From Spongospora subterranea f. sp. subterranea (lineage: Eukaryota > Endomyxa: Phytomyxea > Phytomyxea > Plasmodiophorida): DNA of 64,000 nucleotides. How positions within the stretch are numbered: position 1 is the first letter of the stretch; each line of letters opens with the position of its first letter. The notes below the pieces were generated by a model that saw nothing but the letters and a program-made list of their open reading frames with translations, did not search any database and was not told where the DNA came from. A program made the translations under genes and the position numbers. Positions 55,646-64,000 of this stretch are shown piece by piece. The DNA lies in NCBI GenBank assembly GCA_049724395.1, contig JAUGWO010000009.1:62001-126000 (forward strand). Direction: 5' to 3'.

Positions 55646-56473
55646 TTATTTTTTCATCTCGATATCGGATGTTTGCGTGCTACAAATGTTCAAGGTATTC
55701 CGCCGATTGGCCAACCTTGGAGCATGGATTGACAAGTTGTTATCAAGCTCTGTCAATAATAGGCGCAGCGTTTCTGCTGCATCCTTTACTGATGAGAGCG
55801 CACGACTTTCCTGATACTGTTTTACACCTAATTGCCTGAGGATTTCGTCAACTACTTCAATCGCTGAGATCATCCAACAGTGAATCTGTTTCCTGAAAAA
55901 ACACTCGAAATCAGGATTCAAACAGAAGCGGAACAACGAACAATCCTTTGCCTACTCGTCTTCAAGGCAAAAATCCCCATCGTCGTCGTATTCCTTGGTG
56001 GCAATATTCGCAGGAGAGCTTGCATCAACGGTTTCCGCATCGACTGGATTGTCGTCTTTCAAGATAATTGTTTGCAAACGCGGGGTTGTTGGCGGCGACC
56101 CAGACAACCTCCATCTTTCGGACTGCACCTCTGACATCAACCGATCACGATCACGATTCAATTCTGCCTTCTGCAGCTCGATGTCGAGGGATTCCATATC
56201 CAAGACAGCGCGGCGAGTTTGACGTTTAAAGGACCGTCGCTGTAGCCGTGTTGCTTCGATTGCATCGCGTATTGAACGGGTTTCCGCTCGAACGGACTCG
56301 TACATCATTGCATGTTGATGATGTTGGGAAATCAGGCCACGTAAAACGGCGCGGCGTCGGTCGACTTGATCGCGAACCTTATCGACGACGTCTTGATAGG
56401 ACTGCTGAAGATGGGCCAACTGAATCTGACTCGCTATAAACTGATATAAAATGCGATCTTCCTCCTTGACCAT
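55646..56473 (-). CDS. Coiled-coil protein of unknown family
   Basis: Exons 56473-55956 and 55892-55646; about 254 residues. The first ~125 residues are long helices (LYQFIASQIQLAHLQQSYQ, VDKVRDQVDRRRAVLRGL). An acidic linker (TKEYDDDGDFCLEDE) follows, then a second helical part (IEVVDEILRQLGVKQYQESR, AAETLRLLLTELDNNL). The splice join retains phase and the 3' exon is open on its own. The overall architecture suits a structural or complex-forming protein (for example a kinetochore or centrosomal component), but no signature supports a choice. Confidence 0.7.
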
Positions 56474-56614
56474 ATATCATTCGTTCGATGGGCGCAGGTA
56501 TTAGCGATCGTCCTCAAGTACTAATCCTCTGTCCCATTAATGTCCATCTCTCCATTGGCAAACAATCACCGATTAATGACGTAATACATAGAAAATGAGA
56601 TTTATTTAATGCAT

Positions 56615-57586
56615 TTAGAGGGTTTGTGAATCAATTTCAGATCGAATCTGTCGAAGAAGAGACGTTGCGCCTTTATCTTTGAGCGCTAGCCCGAGGTTTT
56701 GTCCCAGACGGTCAGCCTCTGGTTGCGTTAGACACGATCCAGATAAAGTCTCCTCGATCATCTGTTCTCCGTCTAAGCCGATTACTGCTCCATATATCGT
56801 CATAACCCCATCGACCAGCTTGGCATTGACCCCGATCGGCACCTTGCACCCGCCTTCCAACGTTCGTAACAGCGCTCTCTCGGCGACACAAACAAGAGCC
56901 GTGCCGGCGTCGTTCAGGGAATGAGCTTCCCTGTAGGCCCGTTGGTCATCATCGCGGCATACAACAGCCAATGCGCCTTGCGACACCGCATATGGCCAGT
57001 CAGTGAGATGAATAGAGATCATGGCGTCCATGTTCAAACGGTGCAGAGCGGCGGCGGCAAGGATCACTCCATCAACGCGGCCTTGATCAATCAATGTCAA
57101 TCGGGTTTGAATGTTTCCTCGAATATCAACGCACTCGATATGAGGATGATGACGGCGTAGGAGAGCTCGGCGTCGCACTGATGATGTACCGATTCGGGTT
57201 CCGGAAGGAAGATGGTTGAGAGAAGACACAGAGTCTCGTAAAACAACGACGTCGTGCTTATGTTTTCGATCGAGAACGGCAGCCAGCATAACGCCTTCTG
57301 GCAGGATCGTCGGCAAATCTTTGAACGAATGCACAGCTAGACGAATTTGCCCTGACATTAGGGCTCGGTCTAGGTGACGAGTGAATACACCTTTGTTGCT
57401 GAATTGCGACAACGGCGTCGTCTGATCGACATCGGCTTCCGATGTGATATTTACAATGGGGAACGCGCTTTCAGCCGCTCCAGCGTGACGATGGCGCAAC
57501 TCCGTTTGCACCAGGCGAGATTGCCAAACCGCCAGTGGCGACGCCCTACCGCCAATAACGATAGGTGTCGGGTCGAGTTCAGCCAT
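56615..57586 (-). CDS. HMBS: Hydroxymethylbilane synthase (porphobilinogen deaminase)
   Basis: Single exon, 323 residues, full family length. Landmarks: IVIGGRASPLAVWQSRLV, TPLSQFSNKGVFTRHLDRAL, RLAVHSFKDLPTILPEG, VAVLDRKHKHDVVV-type segment, LPSGTRIGTSSVRRRALL, DIRGNIQTRL, VDGVILAAAALHRLN and the cofactor site TLEGGCKVPIGV, in which the Cys carries the dipyrromethane cofactor. The enzyme condenses four porphobilinogen units in haem biosynthesis. No intron is needed, unlike most neighbours. Its ATG is in strong sequence continuity with the family N-terminus. Confidence 0.97.
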   Translation of the reverse strand: MAELDPTPIVIGGRASPLAVWQSRLVQTELRHRHAGAAESAFPIVNITSEADVDQTTPLSQFSNKGVFTRHLDRALMSGQIRLAVHSFKDLPTILPEGVMLAAVLDRKHKHDVVVLRDSVSSLNHLPSGTRIGTSSVRRRALLRRHHPHIECVDIRGNIQTRLTLIDQGRVDGVILAAAALHRLNMDAMISIHLTDWPYAVSQGALAVVCRDDDQRAYREAHSLNDAGTALVCVAERALLRTLEGGCKVPIGVNAKLVDGVMTIYGAVIGLDGEQMIEETLSGSCLTQPEADRLGQNLGLALKDKGATSLLRQIRSEIDSQTL

Positions 57587-58912
57587 CTGCTGTTACCGGA
57601 CCCCTCCGACCGTTGCCCCCTGGGTGTGTCGGCGCCTGTCGCCCTTCGACAGTGCCGGGCACCGATAACCAGGACGGAGTTTCATCAGCAACATCAATCA
57701 TCGTCACCCTCTATACGTACACTCTGTCACTGTACATCATGTTACACCACAGTGCGTGGAAGTGCTAAATAACTGCCATGGACGGTGTATGTATACCGCA
57801 AACTCCGGTGGCTGCACGGGTTGACGCCAGCGATGATCAAGAAACATGTTGGCCAACCGACCCTGTGTTCATGAACCGAGGCCACCCAATTTCTGTGCAG
57901 TTGCATTAATCTTGTCACGTATGAATTGACAGTCGCACCGCTGGACGGTGTCAACAACGGCGCCTCCGCCGATATCGTCTCAATCGACTGACCGTTTTTG
58001 GTAAAGCTGTCCGCGAGTCTCTTCCGCCAGGTCTTCACTGTTAACTTACCTCTGCGCGGTGAAAAAGAAGGGATCCATTACGATTTGTCATCGCTGAAGA
58101 TTACCATGCGTTTTTTTGTACATTGGCCAGAACGCGTCCAATCGAAGTGCTCAAGAACGTTTTTCGAAAAACCATTAGCATGTAAAGATGTATTTTGCTG
58201 TTCCCGATGTCATAAATAGTGTTTCGATGACAGACATTCTGGGCCGCTATTGTCTATTTTCGAGTGACCATGCCTGGTGGTGATGTCACCATACCAGTTG
58301 GCGTAAATCCACCAGACAATACCAGACGACAGCGTCGAATCACGAGCTTGGCGAAAGCAAATCCAGGCGGAAGTAATCGAATGGTATGAACTTCAAAATC
58401 CAAAAAAGTATTAGAGAATGGAAATTTCATATTGAAATACATTTCAAACGAACGAGTTCACCGCAAGGACGTTTCAGTTGGCCATTTTTCTGGGTTATCC
58501 CCAGCATTGAACACGCTCTTGGGCACTTCGGTTGGACGCATTATGGCCAGCATTACGAATCTTCTTTCTGATGACACCGGGATATTCAGGTCCAAGTTCA
58601 AAATTTTTTTGGGCAAAAACCCTGGGCATTTTGCTCAACAAAATTCGTCCCCAAACGCATCGCGCAAGTTTGTTTGTAAAACCCTATAGTTTGTAAACTT
58701 CGCGCATCCAAACGGTCAACATCTTTTTGAAGCAAATTTGCCGTCTGAGTAAGTAAATGTGGCTGTTATTCCCTTTTTGATTCTCACCTCGGCAAGTCTT
58801 TTTAATGACAATGATCGCTTGGTTTTTGCCGTTTACGAGGATCTTATCCAGGAGACCACGTAGGATATCGAGTTTGAACCGAAAACAAACTGCTAGTTGA
58901 GCTAAACTGACA
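57587..58912. other. Region without a secure gene
   Basis: Short frames only. On plus, one frame starting at 58270 (MPGGDVTIPVGVNPPDNTRR) runs through a single stop at 58387 and continues protein-like to 58689; on minus 57742-58038 another frame is open. Neither has a family signature. Probably decayed or mobile-element-derived. Confidence 0.3.
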
Positions 58913-59431
58913 TTACGCGGTGATATTTGATTCGCCCCTGCTCCGGTCACTTCCCTGCTTTCGAATCGGAGCGGAGCGCGGTGCTCGAACTCCATGAGTT
59001 GCTCTTGATAAAGTTATCTGTTGGTTGACCTTGCACCGATCACATATAGCTCTCAAACTGATCAGAAACGGTTCGTTATAACGCAAATCAAAAGGTGAAT
59101 GCACCCAAAACATGTTGGTTTTCAATCGGTTGAAAACAGAAACGGCAATTACTGAGTAATCAATCATCGATGAACCTGATCTTCTGTTTTGTCTTATGAC
59201 AACGTTGGCCAACGCATTTCTAATGACCGTGTTTTCGTTCGCCTGCCCGGCGTAGCTTATCGGCAGAGTTGATTTTCGACCTCTCCGCTTGTTAACTGCA
59301 GCATTGAGAGCACAAATTTGTCGAAACCGCGCCGGCCGCAGGGCTTCTGGACAAATGATCAAACTGGAAAAGTTGCTTTCTGTTCCACGGCGGTTGGCAA
59401 CGACAATAAGTGGAATCAGAACGTCTGCCAA
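58913..59431 (-). mobile_element. Possible retroelement integrase remnant
   Basis: The 172-codon frame reads, near its end, IDYSVIAVSVFNRLKTNMFW then HSPFDLRYNEPF and DRCKVNQQ. Ty3/gypsy integrases carry '...YAYN---HS-TG-SPF-LLYGR-P' at this place, so the layout resembles one. The similarity is weak and there are no catalytic residues in view; it may be something else. Confidence 0.3.
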
Positions 59432-60334
59432 AGACCAAAATCACTGACAAAAACCAGAGGTGTAATTCTCTGAATTAAACCAATGCTTCTGCGTGCGTTC
59501 GCCCATTAAATCGCCGAAAGTTTGCCGAGATTGCCCACCGGCGATGAAATCAAATATTTACCGATCCTCGCGTCGTGTCTGTCTTGCTGAAAAGACATTC
59601 GAAGGTCGTTGGAAAAATTGCTTCGCGCATCAAGTTGAGGAAACTTTAGCGACAGATCACAGATCGCTCAGCTAATTTTTTTTCTTTTTAAAGGTAATTT
59701 CGTCTTGTCAAAGCCAGATCATCACTTAACTACCATGGCTTTGTAGGGGTCGTTGCGAAAAAGAGAAAACGGAACGGGACAGAGCAGTCGCCGCCACATT
59801 TCGGGTTTGTCAGGATTTGCCATCAATCCATCGGGTGATCAGTGCAGTGCATAGAACCAGTTCGATCGAGTTCGGCCAGGTTTCTGCAACCAGACAATAT
59901 CTGTAGCTGATCATCGCCATCATGCGCAAAGGGCAGTACCGATCTCGAGCACGTTTCCACCTTTTGGGGAATTCCGGATTCGATGTAGCGAAAGCAACAG
60001 GAGCAAGACCTATTATTACTTTGAAGGGAGGCAACAGATTCAGTTGCCTCATCTACATTATACGAAAAGCGCATATGCTTGCATAGGAGTTGAACAAGCA
60101 CATGGAACGAGACTGATTAGTGCTGGTCGGTGAGATCGGCAGATGGATGTAAATACACATGTTGTTGGTGAATCCACCAAAACGAGAAGAAAACAACCGA
60201 CGTATCTTTGGTAGTACAAACAACTGGTGACAGAACGGGCTTTGGAGTTGTTTCGTAAAACTCGATCAAAACTCGACTTGGGTTTATATAAAATGGACAA
60301 GGTATATTCTAACTGCACTCTGAATCAAAGTTTG
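59432..60334. other. Intergenic region
   Basis: No recognisable gene; short frames on both strands. Confidence 0.4.
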
Positions 60335-60856
60335 TCATCTCCTTGGCAGGGCGTCAGGAAATTCGCTCTCGTATGTTTTCTGTGGGCGGACTTGAGCGCG
60401 CTCGTTGACGTCCAGACCGAATCCGGGATTGAACTTGCGTGTGTACAGCGACATATCGCGAAGGAAATCAGGATCTTGTTCACATGGTACCTCCCGGGCC
60501 TTCCTAATCGACCCATTTGACGGATTCATGGTTAAGGTGGGTGCCTTCACGTTGGCGGTGGCGGTTGACAATGTCGAGGAAAATATCATCTCTCTGGTTT
60601 TATCGTAATGATCCTGGCGCCTGGCAGTCTCGATTCTGCGCACACCAGAGGTCTGCATGGGAAAGGACAACGCCGGTTCACTGGCGTCAACGGGAGACCG
60701 TTTCAACAGTTGCACAGTCGGTAATTGAACAATTGGGGCAGGTTTTCGAGGAACCGACAAAATCGGCACAGGTTCAGGCAGCGGCGGTCGCTCCTCTTCT
60801 TCGTCCGAGTCGTCCCACGAATCTGGTATTTTCCTGATATTGCCTCCTTTTCGCAT
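60335..60856 (-). CDS. SUZ-domain-containing protein (SZRD1-like)
   Basis: Single exon, 173 residues. The acidic N-terminus (IPDSWDDSDEEEE) and Pro-rich stretch are followed by LQLLKR-like and the SUZ motif ARRQDHYDKTREMIFSS. Then come Ser/Thr-rich sequence, REVPCEQDPDFLRDMSLYTRKFNPGFG and a basic end. SZRD1 of animals has the same order (acidic Trp-containing start, ILKRP, SUZ RExEYxxARxRI), though weakly conserved. SUZ domains are thought to bind RNA. No intron is required. Confidence 0.6.
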   Translation of the reverse strand: MRKGGNIRKIPDSWDDSDEEEERPPLPEPVPILSVPRKPAPIVQLPTVQLLKRSPVDASEPALSFPMQTSGVRRIETARRQDHYDKTREMIFSSTLSTATANVKAPTLTMNPSNGSIRKAREVPCEQDPDFLRDMSLYTRKFNPGFGLDVNERAQVRPQKTYESEFPDALPRR

Positions 60857-61346
60857 GGCAATAATCCCAGATGCCCTAAACGAGCCAGCCTGGGTACTCC
60901 TTGTACTGGCCTTTTCCGATCGAGCCGCCGATGAATGGCGCTGTCGCGCAGTTTCACCTCCAGTGTATGTATCAGAATAGTTCAGAAAGCGCCGACGGCG
61001 ACGGCCTTCTCCTTATATCGGTCGACTTGGTATCGAAAATGAGCCCAGCGCCAGTCCCTTGGTAATACTGCCTGGGACAGACTGTGCCCCTTCACAATCT
61101 ATTCAAAAACAGCTTTGATTTGTAAAGCCAGCATCGAAAGTTGAAGAAACGACACAGTACTTTTTTTATTTCTTCCTTCGATTCGAACGTTTTTTGTCAA
61201 CTACACCCGAAAAAAAAATTCTTGTTCAGCAACGTCAAATTGATCATTTCGGTACAAGTTTCCAATGCAAGATTTGTTCTACCATCGTTTGTAGTTACCC
61301 GGATTAAACTGACATCCCCGGGCGCGATCCTTTACTGGGAAATAGA

Positions 61347-61556
61347 TTGACAGTTTTGCAGCGGGGCGACCGGCCAGGACAGGTTGCGGGAACCTTCAGG
61401 GCTTTGCCAAAAGTAGAAGAAATATGGTTGGTAGAAAAATCGCCGTTGTGTACTCTGAAAGGGAGCAATGTGGATATTGTGCATACGCGACGCATCAGAT
61501 TCGATGGAGAGAAAGATTCAGAAATAATGAGGCTAAAGCCAGCGACTACAGAATAA
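61347..61556 (+). mobile_element. Ty3/gypsy integrase C-terminal tail fragment
   Basis: One frame reads ALPKVEEIWLVEKSPLCTL then VDIVHTRRIRFDGEKDSE. Ty3/gypsy polyproteins end in a block of the kind 'W-GP--V-E--S---Y-L-DL-TG----VHA-RLRFY-DK', and VHTRRIRFDGEKD fits its last part. It is too short to be active and is separated from the pol copy at 61865-62810. Confidence 0.45.
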
Positions 61557-61864
61557 TCAAATTATACACCAGGTGTGATTGTCGGGAAATATGGCTCTAA
61601 TTTCTAACCATGAGGTTAACTGAACTTGACCAAGATGTACGTGGTAGATCAACTGGGTAGCGACGAGGAGGGTGCTAGGAGCAGTTGAAGTTGAATCTCC
61701 ATTCAACAGGTTGTCGTCTTTGTTGTTTTGGTTTTCATACAAATGAGCAAACGCTCGCAGGAGGAAGTATTGATCTCAACCAGGGCAGCGCTTTGGACTC
61801 TTGGTTTCGACAGAAACAACGTCGATGCCACTTTTTAGCTTCTCGGACTGAGTTCCCGCGGGCA

Positions 61865-62815
61865 TTGAACTTCGTATGGATTATTTGGAGCTATGGCCTG
61901 CTGGTGATATTATGCAGGATTGGCAGTCAATATTCCATTTCTATGGTCAACCGCTTCCTTTATCTACAGCATGCGATCGTCGCGAGCGTTGGCAATTACA
62001 GCTACAATCGTTCGATTTTCATATCGGACACATTCCGGGCGATGACAATGTCTGGGCAGACATCATGACAAGTTGGGGCGTTTTTCCAGTTGAAGGCGTT
62101 TCCGCCACCATCAATTCTGTAAAGAAACTTTCATCCATCCCATTCGAATCGTACAAGTTCGGTGACGATTTCGCCTGGCCGAATGAACATACTATTTCCT
62201 CCGCTCAACTTAGTATTTCTTTGATAACAAATTCGATACTTCAGCAGGATTTATCAACATCCTCGATCAAGAACTCATCTCAGATTTGGGCGCCCGACAA
62301 CGACATAGTCATTCGTATTCTGACCATCGCTTCACCTGGGGCTTTCAGACCATCTTGTTGTCGATTCAATGATCGCCTTGATTACACCGTTATTCTGGTG
62401 GCCAGGAGGTAAATACTCGTAGTTGTTTTTGTCTGACAATGCCTTGATTGCCTAAGGACAAAGGACATTAAAGTCAAAGGATACAGTCATGCCCAGGTAT
62501 TCACGATATCAAACCTAATATGGTCATTCATTATGATTTCCTATTCATTTCCAAGACTAAAGGGGAATGCGCTGACACGCTCCATTACATTCTTGTGCTG
62601 AAAGAGGATTTTAGCAAATTTGCCGAATTAGTGAATTGCGAGTCAGCCGACCATTTCGCCGTTGCCCACGCTTTCATTGATTGGTTTAAAAGGTTCGGCA
62701 TTGTTTATCAACATGTTTCTGATCAAGGAACACACTTCAAAAACAGAATCATTGACGAACTTCTATCTCGCTTGCATGTGGCGCACCGATACAAGAGCTT
62801 TGAGTAGAACCAGAA
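61865..62815 (+). mobile_element. Ty3/gypsy pol fragment, plus-strand copy (broken)
   Basis: RNase H end RERWQLQLQSFDFHIGHIPGDDNVWAD (61980-62080), then a linker; the integrase zinc-binding region near 62300-62450 is mutated. The integrase core is LHYILVLKEDFSKFAEL (first Asp-containing segment) followed by WFKRFGIVYQHVSDQGTHFKN (second Asp). Several frameshifts separate the pieces. The sequence matches the minus-strand copy at 62843-64000 closely, and the two converge near 62830. Confidence 0.85.
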
Positions 62816-64000
62816 TGGAGTGGTTGAGCCGATCACGAAGGACTAGACTGGGGAACGGAGGAGACGGGAGTGGCGACGACGAAACGGGTAAACGACCTTG
62901 TTTGTGCCATTAGCCCAAGGTGTGTAAGCTGTTGTAAAGTGGTGCGCCACGTGCAAGCGAGACAATTGTTCCTCGATTACTTTGTTTTTTACATGGGTAC
63001 CTTGGTCCGACACTTGTTGAAATACAACGCCAAACCTCTTAAACCAATCGATAAGATCAACAGCAACGGCGACGTGATCTGCTGCCTCGCAAGGTATCAG
63101 TTTAACGAATCCAAATCCACCAAACTCGTCTTTGAGAACTAAGACGTACTGAAACTCGTGACAGCATCCGGATTTCGTTTTAGCAATGAATAGGAAATCG
63201 TAATGCATCACGTTATTCGGTTTAGACGCATGAATTGCGTGTCCGAACGGGCGCGGAATGACCTTATCTTTTGTTCGAAGACAATGCAGGCATTGTGATA
63301 CAACAACAACTATATCAGCTTTCATATCTCCTGGCCACCAGAATAACGGTGTAATCAAGGCGATTATTGAATCGACAAAAAGATGGCCTGAAAGTCCCAG
63401 GTGGGCAATGGTCAGAATACGAATGACTATGTCGTGGTCGGGCACCCAAATCTGATTTGCTGCCGACATCCATAGGGTTCGGCTAGTTGTGAGAATGAGT
63501 TCATGATCGAGGATGTTGATGAATCCTGCTGAAGTATCAATTTTATAATCAGAGAGGTACTTGAGTTGAGCTGCGGAAATAGTATCTTCATTCGGCCAGA
63601 CGACATCGTCAGCGAACTTGTACGATTCGAATGGGATGGATGAAAGTTTCTTTACAAAATTGATTGATGGTGGCGGAAACGCCTTCAACTGGAAAGACGC
63701 CCCAACGTGTGATGATGTCTGCCCAGCCATTTTCATCACCCTAGATGTGTTCGATATGAAAATCGAACGATTGTAGCTGTAATTGCCAACGCTCGAGACG
63801 ATCACCTGCTGTGCGACTCGTTGGTGGAGATCTTGATTGCCGGTCAAAATTATAAACCAGGTTTCTGTGATCTGTAAACAGTCGGAACGTGTCGCCAAGA
63901 AGAAATGATTTGAATCTATGGATCCCTTCGATGATTGGGTAACCTTCATTTTCTATAATAGCCCCAGTTTGCTTGACTGCCCTTGAAAGAACCGCTAAGA
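62816..64000 (-). mobile_element. Ty3/gypsy pol fragment, minus-strand copy, running off the right edge
   Basis: Reading leftwards from the window edge: RT/RNase H with GIHRFKSFLLGD and FTDHRNLVYNF-like text, the RNase H end, the HHCC region (HLGLSGHLFVDSII, then CLHCLRTKDKVIPRP), the integrase core YDFLFIAKTKSG, YVLVLKDEFGGF, VSDQGTHVKNKVIEEQLSRLHVAHHFTTAY and TPWANGTNKVV. This copy is more complete than the plus-strand one but still has frame breaks. It continues beyond base 64000. Confidence 0.88.

Noticed and set aside
1-64000. tRNA, rRNA or other structured RNA genes.
   Set aside because: I looked for tRNA B-box-like GGTTCGAATCC and cloverleaf arms by eye and found none convincing. A tRNAscan and Infernal run would be decisive.

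Overview
The window is nuclear DNA of a gene-dense eukaryote. Nearly every recognisable gene is split by small GT-AG introns (about 35-110 nt, mostly 45-65), many with a CTAAC/CTAAT-like branch site close to the acceptor, and there are no bacterial operons. The gene set (TRIP13/Pch2, cyclin B, PKA-type kinase, HSF, RBM26/27-like, ZCCHC10-like, SUZ-domain protein, VPS45, Atg22/UMF1-like transporter, 75-kDa complex I subunit, COQ4, alpha-carbonic anhydrase, M28 glutamate carboxypeptidase II) points to an opisthokont. The mix of animal-like and fungal-like families plus chytrid-style Ty3/gypsy elements suggests an early-diverging fungus or a close unicellular relative. The species cannot be named from this sequence.

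Layout. 0-10.5 kb: end of an unknown gene, heat shock factor (+), short unknown exons, TRIP13/Pch2 (-, 11 exons resolved here), an unknown basic protein, a degenerate ~150-bp repeat pair, unresolved coding fragments including a Walker A motif, and a long coiled-coil, HOOK-like protein (-). 10.5-17.6 kb: accessory, decayed region holding a MULE-like transposase tail that runs into a 20-copy 27-bp minisatellite, and Ty3/gypsy integrase and zinc-knuckle fragments. 17.7-24.3 kb: tandem dual-specificity phosphatase, ZCCHC10-like protein, a 24-bp minisatellite, RBM26/27-like protein and cyclin B. 24.3-29.4 kb: mostly non-coding with a perfect hairpin just upstream of cutC, and a small membrane protein. 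29.4-34 kb: Atg22/UMF1-like transporter, a GC-rich membrane-anchored protein of unknown function and a short coiled-coil protein. 35.5-43 kb: ankyrin protein, C2H2 zinc-finger protein, COQ4 and a ubiquitin-like membrane protein. 42.8-57.6 kb: glutamate carboxypeptidase II, VPS45 and NDUFS1 (divergent pair), an alpha-carbonic anhydrase with an altered zinc site, a PKA-type kinase, a coiled-coil protein and hydroxymethylbilane synthase. 57.6-64 kb: retroelement-rich end with a SUZ-domain gene and two Ty3/gypsy pol copies in inverted orientation.

No pathway cluster is evident; the genes are typical housekeeping neighbours. TRIP13, cyclin B and the PKA-type kinase belong to cell-cycle and signalling functions. 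NDUFS1, COQ4 and HMBS belong to mitochondrial respiration, quinone and haem synthesis. VPS45 and the Atg22-like protein belong to endosome/vacuole traffic. Exon coordinates given in the entries were derived by hand from splice sites, reading phase and family conservation.
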